From contig NZ_MKKC01000063.1 in the NCBI RefSeq assembly GCF_001942255.1, forward strand, positions 1 to 64,000: 64,000 nucleotides of DNA. The letters run 5' to 3'. Below the pieces are notes generated by a model that ran no database searches, was not told the DNA's origin, and worked only from the letters and a program-made list of their open reading frames with translations. The translations under genes and the position numbers were made by a program. Shown here one piece after another: positions 10,226 to 19,100 of this stretch (position 1 is the first letter of the stretch; each line of letters begins with the position of its first letter). This DNA is from Nocardiopsis sp. CNR-923 (GTDB taxonomy: Bacteria > Actinomycetota > Actinomycetes > Streptosporangiales > Streptosporangiaceae).

Positions 10226-10333
10226 GTTCCGCAGGCCTGTAAAGCCCGTAGGGCATGGAAACCCACGTAGCCTTCCCCGGTTATGGGGTTGACCACGTTC
10301 CGCAGGCCTGTAAAGCCCGTAGGGCATGGAAAC
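10226..10333 (+). CRISPR. Minimal CRISPR: two identical 37-nt repeats, one 34-nt spacer
   Basis: Repeats at 10226-10262 and 10297-10333 are identical, starting GTTCCGCAGG and ending CATGGAAAC. The spacer is 10263-10296. Each repeat contains a GCCC-GTA-GGGC hairpin immediately followed by ATGGAAAC, the layout of a Cas6 site with an 8-nt 5' handle. Transcription is therefore likely on the plus strand, in the direction of the cmr genes. No further repeats or cas1/cas2 are visible downstream. Confidence 0.9.
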
Positions 10334-10511
10334 GAAACGATCCTGAGCGCGTCGCCCTGCTGCTGGTGGCAAAGTCCAGGAAGACGCCAATGCCCGACTC
10401 GCCCAACAATCCCCGGGTCACCAGCGGACTGGATCCGCGCCTCGTGAGCGGCCGAATGGGCTCGGATGTCCCGCACGGACCGGGCGCCGGCGGGAGGCAG
10501 GCCTCCCACGC
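10334..10511. other. Intergenic after CRISPR
   Basis: No gene, repeat or terminator that I can support. The plus-strand CRISPR and the minus-strand kinase gene converge here. Confidence 0.5.
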
Positions 10512-11954
10512 TCAGGCGCCTTCCTCGGTCTCCTTCGGCACCGTCAGCGGCAGGCGCACCTGGAAGCGGGTGTCGCCCGGGACGGACTGCACCTGGAGGC
10601 TCCCGTGGTGCTTGTTCACGACGATGCGCCACGAGATGTCGAGTCCGAGCCCCGTTCCCTCGCCCACCGGTTTGGTGGTGAAGAACGGGACGAAGATCCG
10701 GTCGCGGATCTCGGGGTCCACACCCGTCCCGGTGTCCCCGAACTCGACCATCAGCTGCTCGCCGTCGCGTTCGGTGCGCACGGTCAGCGTGCCCTCGCCG
10801 CCCATCGCCGAGACGGCGTTGTCGACCAGGTTGGTCCACACCTGGTTCAGTTCACCCGGGTAGGCCGGGATCCTGGGCAGGTTCCGGTCGTAGTCCCTGA
10901 CCACCCGGACGCCCGCACCGATCTTCCCGGACAGCATCACGAGCGTGCTGTCCAGCAGTTCGTGCACGTCGGTCACCTGGAAGGGCGCTCGGTCGAGCTG
11001 TGAGTACTGCTTGGCGGTGTCCACCAGGTGAGAGATGCGGGCGGTGGAGTCCTCGATCTCGTTCATCAGGAGTTCGGTCTCCACGGTGTAGCCGAGCCAG
11101 CGGACGGCGCCTTCCAGGGCCTGTTCGTCTATGGCGGCCGCCACCTGGTCCAACCAGTCGGCGTCGAGTCCGGCCTGGACGAACGTCGCGGCCAGGTCCC
11201 ACCCGCCGGTGATCCCGTGCTCGTCGAGCCAGTCGGCGAGTGCGTCCTCCCGGTCTGCGGCCTCCAGCGCACCGAGGGGCTCGGCCTTCGAGACCCGTTC
11301 GGCGGTGCGCTCCTGGATGTCGACGAGCACGTCCAGGGTCTGGCGCGAGTACGGGCCCGCCGTGAGTTTCGCCAGCTTGTGGCGCATCCCGGCCACCCGC
11401 TCACGCAGCGCCGAGGTGGCCCGGACGGCGGCGGCCGCGGGGTTGTTGAGTTCGTGGGTCAGCCCCGCGGACAGGGAGCCCAGAGCCAGCAGCCGTTCCC
11501 GCTCGTTGACCTTCTGCTGGGAGTTCTGGGTTCCGTAGAACATCCCCTCCAGCAGGTGGACGGCCATCGGGAACCAGTCGCGCATGATCTCGGCGAAGGT
11601 CTCGGCGGGCAGGACGAAGAACCGCGAGGGCTCCGTGACGCGCAGGGAACCCCGGTAGCGCTGTTTCTCGGCGCCGTCGAGGTAGGCCTGCATGGAGCCC
11701 GCGTACGCCCCCCGGTGCGAGGTGCGGACGGTCTCCACGTCGTCGGGGCCGACCCGGCGCGACAGCACGACCGTGCCCTCCAGGAGCACGTAGAAGCAGG
11801 TGGCCGGCTCGCCCTCGCGGTAGACGTGGCCCGGTTCGAACACCTCCACCCGGCCCTCGCGGCACAGCCGCGTCAGCTGTTCGTCGGAGAGCTTCTCGAA
11901 CAGGAAGAGCGTGCTCAGCTCCTCCTCGTCGCACTGCGTCGGCTGCTCGGTCAT
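10512..11954 (-). CDS. Sensor histidine kinase with N-terminal cyclic-nucleotide-binding domain
   Basis: A 480-residue soluble kinase. Residues about 10-130 form a cNMP-binding (CRP-like) domain (FEPGHVYREGEPATCFYVLLEG). The H-box is SAGLTHELNNPAAAA. The ATPase domain shows the N box NLVDNAVSAM, the G1 box DTGTGVD and the G2 box GEGTGLGLDIS. No membrane segment is present, so it should sense an internal signal. ATG 11954 overlaps the stop of the upstream response regulator-reductase gene (ATGA), so the two are one operon and probably one signalling unit. Ligand unknown. Confidence 0.88.
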   Translation of the reverse strand: MTEQPTQCDEEELSTLFLFEKLSDEQLTRLCREGRVEVFEPGHVYREGEPATCFYVLLEGTVVLSRRVGPDDVETVRTSHRGAYAGSMQAYLDGAEKQRYRGSLRVTEPSRFFVLPAETFAEIMRDWFPMAVHLLEGMFYGTQNSQQKVNERERLLALGSLSAGLTHELNNPAAAAVRATSALRERVAGMRHKLAKLTAGPYSRQTLDVLVDIQERTAERVSKAEPLGALEAADREDALADWLDEHGITGGWDLAATFVQAGLDADWLDQVAAAIDEQALEGAVRWLGYTVETELLMNEIEDSTARISHLVDTAKQYSQLDRAPFQVTDVHELLDSTLVMLSGKIGAGVRVVRDYDRNLPRIPAYPGELNQVWTNLVDNAVSAMGGEGTLTVRTERDGEQLMVEFGDTGTGVDPEIRDRIFVPFFTTKPVGEGTGLGLDISWRIVVNKHHGSLQVQSVPGDTRFQVRLPLTVPKETEEGA

Positions 11955-13627
11955 GACTGCTCCAGGTAGCGGTGGACGAGCATCACGGCCATGGCGCCCT
12001 CGCCGACGGCGGAGGCGACCCGCTTGGCGGACTCCGCGCGGGCGTCGCCCGCCACGAACACCCCGGGCACGCTGGTCTCCAGGTGGTACGGCGGCCGATC
12101 CAACCGCCAGCCCCCCGGTGGCCGGCCGTCGGCGCTCAGGTCCGGCCCGGCCAGGATGAACCCGAGTTCGTCCGTGGCGACGACGCCCGCCAGCCAGCCG
12201 GTGCGCGGGGCCGCGCCGATGAACGCGAACAGCCACTGCGTGTCGACGCGTTCGGTGGATCCGTTCTTCACGTCGCGCAGGGTGAGCCGCTCCAGGTGGT
12301 CGGTGCCGTGCGCGGAGTCGACGACGGTTCCGGTGCGGACGCGGATGTTCGGCGCGCCCTCGACCTGCTGGATCAGGTAGTGCGACATCGACGCCTCCAA
12401 CGAGGGCCCGCGCACCAGGAGGGTAACCGACCTCGCGCCCCGGGACAGGTGCATGGCGGCCTGGCCGGCGGAGTTGGCGCCGCCGACGACGTACACGTCC
12501 TGCCCGTGGCAGGAGGGCGCCTCGGTGAGCGCGGAACCGTAGAAGACCCCGCGCCCGGTCAGCTCGGCGAGCCCCGGAACGTCCAGCTGCCGGTAGGACA
12601 CGCCCGTCGCCAGGAGGACGCTGTGCGCGGCGATCGCGGAACCGTCCGAGAAACGCACGGTACGCGAGGACCCGTTCACCTCCAGACCCGACACCTCGCG
12701 CGCGCTCAGGATCTCCGCGCCGAACTTCGTGGCCTGCCGTCTGGCCCGGTCGGTGAGCTGCGACCCGGACACGCCGTCGGGGAAGCCGAGGTAGTTCTCG
12801 ATCCGCGAGCTCTGCCCGGCCTGCCCGCCGGTGGCGGAGCGTTCCACCAGGACGGTCCGCAGCCCCTCGGAGGCGCCGTAGACGGCCGCGCCGAGCCCCG
12901 CCGGACCGCCGCCGATCACCACGAGGTCGTAGAACTCCTCCGCCGGTGTCGTGGCCAGCCCCACGAGCGACGCGAGCTCGGGGTCCTCGGGCTCCGCCAG
13001 TGCCGTACCGTCCGGGGCGACCACCAGCGGAAGCCGCTCCGCGTCGTGACCGGCGGCGCTCAGCAGCCGCCTGCCCTCCGGTTCGTCGGACGAGTACCAG
13101 CGGTAGGGCACCTGGTTGCGGGCCAGGAACTCCCGCACCTGCGACGACCGCGCCGACCACCGGTGGCCGACGACCCTGGTCGTGTCCACGGGGCGCTGGC
13201 CGTCGTTGCGCCAGGCCTCCAGCAGGTCGTCCATGACGGGGTACAGCTTCTCCTCGGGCGGGTCCCACGGCTTGAGGAGGTAGTGGTCGAGGTCGACGAG
13301 GTTGATCGCGTCGATCGCCGCGTTGGTGTCCGCGTACGCGGTCAGCAGGACGCGCCGCGCACCCGGGTAGACGTCGATGGCCCGTTCGAGGAACTCGATG
13401 CCGTTCATACGCGGCATGCGGTAGTCGGCCAGGACCACCGCCACCTGGTCGCCGCGGAGCTTGAGTTCGCGCAGCGCCTCCAGCGCGGCCTCTCCGGACT
13501 CGGCCCGCACGATCCGGTGCGCGTCACCGTAGCGACGCCGCAGGTCGCGGGCGACGGCCCGTGACACCCCCGGGTCGTCGTCCACGGTCAGGATGACGGT
13601 TCTGCCCGAGCCCGCCGACTGCGCCAT
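11951..13627 (-). CDS. Response regulator receiver fused to thioredoxin reductase-like FAD protein
   Basis: 558 residues. Residues about 10-135 are a receiver domain (ILTVDDDPGVS acidic pocket, phospho-Asp in LADYRMPRMNG, Lys in LLKPW). A short thioredoxin-like linker follows (SSQVREFLARNQVPYRWY). Residues about 240-555 are an FAD/NAD oxidoreductase (VIGGGPAGLGAAVYGASEG; VVGGANSAGQAA; VFVAGDAR). The usual CxxC pair of thioredoxin reductase is not present: the segment reads ALTEAPSCHGQDV with one Cys, so it is unlikely to be a normal thioredoxin reductase. The ATG at 13627 has GAGGGAG four bases upstream; an in-frame ATG at 13666 lacks a site. It overlaps the histidine kinase gene. Confidence 0.87.
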   Translation of the reverse strand: MAQSAGSGRTVILTVDDDPGVSRAVARDLRRRYGDAHRIVRAESGEAALEALRELKLRGDQVAVVLADYRMPRMNGIEFLERAIDVYPGARRVLLTAYADTNAAIDAINLVDLDHYLLKPWDPPEEKLYPVMDDLLEAWRNDGQRPVDTTRVVGHRWSARSSQVREFLARNQVPYRWYSSDEPEGRRLLSAAGHDAERLPLVVAPDGTALAEPEDPELASLVGLATTPAEEFYDLVVIGGGPAGLGAAVYGASEGLRTVLVERSATGGQAGQSSRIENYLGFPDGVSGSQLTDRARRQATKFGAEILSAREVSGLEVNGSSRTVRFSDGSAIAAHSVLLATGVSYRQLDVPGLAELTGRGVFYGSALTEAPSCHGQDVYVVGGANSAGQAAMHLSRGARSVTLLVRGPSLEASMSHYLIQQVEGAPNIRVRTGTVVDSAHGTDHLERLTLRDVKNGSTERVDTQWLFAFIGAAPRTGWLAGVVATDELGFILAGPDLSADGRPPGGWRLDRPPYHLETSVPGVFVAGDARAESAKRVASAVGEGAMAVMLVHRYLEQS

Positions 13628-13827
13628 GCGTCTCCCTCGTCCGGTCCTCGCGGTGTCCCGCGACACCGTGCCCTGTAACGCCGTGCGCGGGCCGCGCAGT
13701 CCGCGGCGTGTCCCACGACACGGCGCCGCCGTCGCCCGATGCGCGCCACGGCACCGTGTCGCCCGACGAGTATGGCTTGCGTCGCGCCCCTCGGGGAAGG
13801 TGCTCCTCCGCCCGCGGCGGCCCTAAC

Positions 13828-15723
13828 TCAGGGCGTGACGATCGCGAAGTCCGTCTCGGGTCCGTCCACCAGGGCGGCCAACCGCTGGAGCGCGCCCAGG
13901 TCACCCTCGTGTTCCACCCCGTCCAGGTCCCCCTCCCTGAGCACCGCCAGCAGCTGCGCCTTGGTCAGCGTGAGCGTCAGGTCGGCGACGTCCCCCTTGG
14001 GGTCCGGGTAGTGGATCAGGGCTCCGTTCGAGAGCAGCGCCCGGTACCGCTCCCCGGTGTCGGCCATCCGTAGATCGATGCACAGCTCCTCCCGCCAGGC
14101 CCGGGGGCCGTTGACGCGGATGCCGACCGAGTCCAGGATCTGGGTGACGTCGAGTGCCTGGACGATGCTCTCGGACTGGGGAACGGGCCTGGCCACCACC
14201 CCGTCCCGCAGCTCCACGGCCCCGCTCAGGTAGAAGTTGCGCCACGTCGCGCACTCGGCTCCGTGGCCCAACCTGGTGAGCACGTCGGCCAGCAGCTCCC
14301 TGGCGTCCTCGTGGTCGGGGTCGGCGAAGACGGCGTGCGAGGCCAGTTCGGCGGCGAACCGGAGCTCTCCCTCGTCGGAGAACTCGCGCGCCCGCCCGAC
14401 CAGCGCGTCGATCCCGCCCATGGCGCGCGCGTAGAGCCTGCCCTGGGCCTGGGGCGGGTGCTGCCACAGGTGGGCGGGGTTGCCGTCGAACCACCCCATG
14501 TAGCGCTGGTAGATCGCCTTGACGTCGTGCGAGACCGATCCGTAGAAGCCGCGTGCGTGCCACGCCCGTTCCAGCCTGGGCGGCATCGGCAGATCCTCGG
14601 CGATCTCGCTGCCGGTCCAGCCGCGGTTCATCAGTCGCAGCGTCTGGTCGTGCAGGTAGGCGTAGACGTCCCTTTGCTGGGACAGGAAGACGCGGATGTC
14701 CTCCGTGCCCCAGGTGGGCCAGTGGTGGGAGGAGAAGACGACGTCGGACCGGTCCGCGAACAGTTCGATCGCCTCGTTGAGGTAGCGCGACCAGCGGCGG
14801 GCGTCCCTGACCTGGGCTCCGCGCAGGGTGCCCAGGTTGTGCAGGGTGTGGCAGGCGTTCTCCGCCATGCACAGCGCGCGGAAGTCGGGGAGGTGGAAGT
14901 TCATCTCCGCCGGAGCCTCGGTCCCCGGCGTCATGTGGAAGACGAACCGGACCCCGTCCAGGACCTCCTCCTGGCCGGTCCGGGTGACGTCGAGCGTGGG
15001 CGCGAGCAGCCCGACCCGGCCGGAGGAGAAGTCGAGGCCGAGCCCGACGCCGACCCGTCCCGCCGGTCCCGGCTCCACCCCGTCCGCGGCGAAGTACCTG
15101 CCGCGCCGGACCATGGCCGGTCCCGCGTGCACGTTCTCCGAGACGGCGTGTTCCATGAAGTGCTCCGGTGCGACGATCACGACCCGTCCGGACGCGACGT
15201 CGTCGGGGTCGACCACGCCCAGCACCCCGCCGAAGTGGTCGACGTGCGTGTGCGTGTGGATCACAGCGCTCACGGGGCGGTCCGCGACGTGCTCGCGGTA
15301 CAGCGCCAGCCCCGCGGCGGCCACCTCGGACGTCATCAACGGGTCCACGATGATCACACCGTCGCGTCCCTCGATGAGCGTCATGTTGGACAGGTCCATG
15401 CCGCGTACCTGGTGAACGCCTTCGGTCACCTCGAACAGGCCGTTGATCGCGGTCAGCCTGCCCTGCCGCCACAGGTGGGGATGGACCGTGTCGGGGGCGG
15501 CGTCGCCCCCCTCCGCGAGGAAGTCGTACCGGGCCAGGTCCCATACCGTCCGCCCCCGGGCGTCGGTCACGGTCCTCGGCGCGGGCGCGACGAGTCCGCG
15601 GCGGGCGTCGTCGAAGTCCGCGGTGTCGGCGAGCGGCGGCCCCGCGCGGTCCGCTCCGCCGGTCGCCGCGGCCGGCCGCGCGACTCCGGTCGCGCCCTCG
15701 CCCGTCCTGTTCCCGTTCGCCAC
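13828..15723 (-). CDS. Type III linear alkyl sulfatase (SdsA1/BDS1 family metallo-beta-lactamase fold)
   Basis: Predicted to hydrolyse linear alkyl sulfate esters such as dodecyl sulfate, releasing the alcohol and sulfate. HTHTHVDHFGG around residue 160 is the zinc-binding THxHxDH motif of the fold. MDLSNMTLIEGRDGVIIVDPL and FHMTPGTEAPAEMNFHLPD are typical of the family, with the dimerisation and SCP2-like C-terminal parts following, for 631 residues in all. GTG 15723 is preceded by GGAGG. No signal peptide is seen, so it may be cytoplasmic, unlike Pseudomonas SdsA1. It is transcribed divergently from the carboxylase gene. Confidence 0.9.
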   Translation of the reverse strand: MANGNRTGEGATGVARPAAATGGADRAGPPLADTADFDDARRGLVAPAPRTVTDARGRTVWDLARYDFLAEGGDAAPDTVHPHLWRQGRLTAINGLFEVTEGVHQVRGMDLSNMTLIEGRDGVIIVDPLMTSEVAAAGLALYREHVADRPVSAVIHTHTHVDHFGGVLGVVDPDDVASGRVVIVAPEHFMEHAVSENVHAGPAMVRRGRYFAADGVEPGPAGRVGVGLGLDFSSGRVGLLAPTLDVTRTGQEEVLDGVRFVFHMTPGTEAPAEMNFHLPDFRALCMAENACHTLHNLGTLRGAQVRDARRWSRYLNEAIELFADRSDVVFSSHHWPTWGTEDIRVFLSQQRDVYAYLHDQTLRLMNRGWTGSEIAEDLPMPPRLERAWHARGFYGSVSHDVKAIYQRYMGWFDGNPAHLWQHPPQAQGRLYARAMGGIDALVGRAREFSDEGELRFAAELASHAVFADPDHEDARELLADVLTRLGHGAECATWRNFYLSGAVELRDGVVARPVPQSESIVQALDVTQILDSVGIRVNGPRAWREELCIDLRMADTGERYRALLSNGALIHYPDPKGDVADLTLTLTKAQLLAVLREGDLDGVEHEGDLGALQRLAALVDGPETDFAIVTP

Positions 15724-15960
15724 GTGGTCCTCCAGTCGTGCGTGGCCGGCGTCGGCCGCCGGCCCGGTATGAGATGCGGAACATCACCTACCCTCGGCCA
15801 CTCGGGGCCAGCGCCAAGGCCGGGTCAACACCTGGGAGCGCACGGTCGTGACCGGACGGGACGCTGCCTACGCCGACGCCGTCACGACCCGGTTCGCCCA
15901 TCCTGACCTGGATGATCACGTACGATCTCGCCCCGCCTACCCCGTACACTGCGCGGGGCG

Positions 15961-16014
15961 GAGCGCCTGGGGAGGCGCTCCATCCGATGCCGTCGGGGGG
16001 CGCCGACGGCTTTT
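15961..16014 (+). promoter_or_regulatory. Two tandem hairpins with U-tract in the leader of the carboxylase gene
   Basis: Hairpin 1 is GAGCGCCT-GGGG-AGGCGCTC (15961-15980), a perfect 8-bp stem. Hairpin 2 is GCCGTCGG (15989-15996), a six-base loop, and CCGACGGC (16003-16010), followed by TTTT. The second looks like an intrinsic terminator on the plus strand, about 135 bases before the carboxylase start. It could be an attenuator of that gene or the end of a short upstream transcript. The rest of 15724-16147 shows no other gene. Confidence 0.55.
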
Positions 16015-16147
16015 GGACGTTCTCCACAAAGATGCCGCGCAGAGTCCTCGGTCGGCGACATGGCGCTGTCGGGCCGCGGTCGGCAGGATGGCACTGCCCG
16101 TCGTGTCGCGGCGCGCGCAACGATGATCAACGGAAGGGTCCAAACGC

Positions 16148-19100
16148 GTGTTCAGTCGTGTCGCCATCGTCAATCGTGGTGAGGCCGCCATGCGGCTCAT
16201 CCACGCCGTACGGGACCTGGCCGCGGAGACAGGGGCACGGATCGAGACCGTCGCCCTGTACACCGATGTCGACCGCACGGCCACGTTCGTGCGTGAGGCC
16301 GACATCGCCTACGAACTCGGTCCCGCGTCCGCGCGCCCGTACCTGGACCTGAAGGCGCTGGAGCGCGCCCTGGTGGAGACCGGAGCCGACGCCGCGTGGG
16401 TCGGCTGGGGCTTCGTCGCGGAGGACCCGGCCTTCGCCGAGCTGTGCGAGCGGATCGGGATCGCCTTCGTCGGACCGAGCGCCGACGCCATGCGCAAACT
16501 CGGCGACAAGATCGGTGCGAAGCTGATCGCCGAGGAGGTCGGCGTCCCCGTCGCCCCCTGGAGCCGCGGCGCCGTCGAGACCCTGGACGCCGCGCTGGAG
16601 GCCGCGGCCGGGATCGGCTACCCGCTCATGCTCAAGGCCACCGCTGGCGGCGGGGGGCGCGGCATCCGCGTGATCACCCACGAGGCCGAGCTGGCCGACG
16701 CCTACGAGCGCACCAGCCAGGAGGCCGAGCGGGCGTTCGGCAGCGGCATCGTCTTCCTGGAGCGCCTGGTCACCAACGCCCGCCACGTCGAGGTCCAGGT
16801 GATCGCGGACGGCGAGACCGCGTGGGCGCTGGGCGTGCGCGACTGCTCGGTGCAGCGCCGTAACCAGAAGATCATCGAGGAGTCGTCCTCACCGGTCCTC
16901 AGCCCCGAGCAGACCGCCGAACTCAAGGCCTCGGCCGAGCGGCTCGCCGTCGCGGTCGGCTACCGAGGCGCGGCGACCGTCGAGTTCCTGTACCATCCCG
17001 GCGACCGGATGTTCGCCTTCCTGGAGGTCAACACCCGCCTCCAGGTGGAGCACCCGATCACCGAGTCCACCACCGGGTTCGACCTCGTCCGGGCCCAGCT
17101 GCACGTGGCCTCCGGCGGACGGCTGGAGGGAGAGCTCCCGGCGGAGCGCGGCCACGCCATCGAGGCCCGGCTCAACGCCGAGGACCCCGACCGCGACTTC
17201 GCTCCCTCCCCGGGCCGTATCGCGCGGCTCGACCTGCCCGCCGGGCCGGGTATCCGCGTGGACACCGGCGTCAGCGAGGGCGACACCATCCCCGCCGACT
17301 TCGACTCCATGATCGCGAAGATCATCGCCTACGGCCGCGACCGCGATGAGGCGCTCGGCCGCCTGCGCCGGGCGATGGCGCGCACCACCGTGATCATCGA
17401 GGGCGGCGCGACCAACAAGAGCTTCGTGCTCGACCTGCTCGACCGGCCCGAGGTGATCGACGCCAGCGCCGACACCGGCTGGATCGACCGGGTCCGAGCC
17501 GAGGGCGGCCTCGTCGCCCACCGGCACTCGTCGGTCGCCCTGGCGGCCGCAGCCATCGAGGCCTACGAGGAGGAGGAGCGCGCCGAGCGTCAGCGCCTGC
17601 TGTCGACGGCGTTCGGCGGCCGTCCCCAGGTGCAGCACGAGAGCGGGCGTCCCTTGGACCTGAAGCTGCGCGGCGTCGGCTACCGCGTCCGCGTCGCCCG
17701 GATCGGGGCCCACCGCTTCCGCGTCGGCGTCGAGGCGGGCGAGGACGTCCGCACCGCCGACGTCGAACTCGACCGCTTCGACGAGCACACCGGCCGCGTC
17801 GTCGTCAACGGCGTCTCGTACCGCCTGCTCATCGGCACGCACGGTCCGATCCACCTGGTCGAGGTGACGGCGTGGCGCACCGGGTCAGCCGCGACGAGGG
17901 CGGCGTCGTCCGCTCGCCCGCGCCCGCGCTGGTCGTCGCCACGCCCCTGGAGGTCGGCGCCGAGGTCGACGCGGGCGCTCCGGTCCTGGTGCTGGAGAGC
18001 ATGAAGATGGAGACGGTGCTGCGGGCGCCGTTCCGGGCACGGCTGAAGGAGTGCGCCGTGTCCGTGGGCAGCCAGGTCGAGACCGGAGCCGCACTGCTGC
18101 GCCTGGAACCGGTCGCCGACGACGACGCCGAGGACACCTCGGAGTCCGCGTCCGTCGAGCTGGACCTGCCCGAGGCGCCCGCGAGCGTCCCGGTGCGCGA
18201 GCGCACCGCGCGCGGTCAACAGGACCTGCGCGGCCTGCTGCTCGGATTCGACGTCGATCCGCACGACGAGCGCCGTGTGCTCGACGACTACCTCGCCGCG
18301 CGCCGCGCGTCGATCGGGGAGGGACGCCGGCCGCTCCCCGAGGAGCTCGCGCTCGTCGACGTGTTCGCCGACCTGGCCGAGCTGAGCCGCAACCGCCCGG
18401 CGGGCGAGGGCGACGGCGAGGACACCCGCGTGCACAGCGCCCGCGAGTACTTCCACGCCTACCTCCAGAGCCTGGACGTCGAGCGGGCCGGTCTGCCGGA
18501 GGCGTTCCAGGCCAAGCTCGCCACGGCGCTCGGACACTACGGCGTCACCGACCTGGAGCGCACACCCGAGCTTGAGGCCGCGGTGTTCCGCGTCTTCCTC
18601 GCCCAGCAGCGGGTCTCCGCCGACGTGGCCGTCGTCACGGCGCTGCTGCGCGCCTGGCTGAACGAGTCACCGCCGGACGAGTCGCTGCGCGAGCGCGTCG
18701 GACTCACCCTGGAACGGCTGGTGGCCGCGACCCAGGTCCGCTTCCCCGCGGTCGCCGACCTCGCGCGCGGCGTGGTGTTCGCGTGGTTCGCGCAGCCCCT
18801 GCTGCGCCGCAACCGCGCCCGCGTCTACGCCAACGTGCGCAGACACCTGCGTCACCTGGACGCGCACCCGGACGCCTCCGACCGCGCCGAGCGCGTCGCC
18901 GAGATGGTGCGCAGCACCGAACCGCTGGTGCGCCTGCTCGGCCAGCGGCTGGTCCGCGCCGACCTGGACAACACGGTCATGCTGGAGGTGCTGACCCGCC
19001 GGTACTACGGCAACAAGGGCCTGACCGGCGTCCGCACCCGCGAGATCGCGGGGTGCGCCTTCGTGGTCGCCGAGCGCGCGGAGTCCAGCGTGGTCTCCGC

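Noticed and set aside
15961-16014. 6C-type small RNA on the minus strand
   Set aside because: Only one of the two hairpins has a run of six C, the U-tract is on the plus strand, and the neighbourhood is not the usual one.
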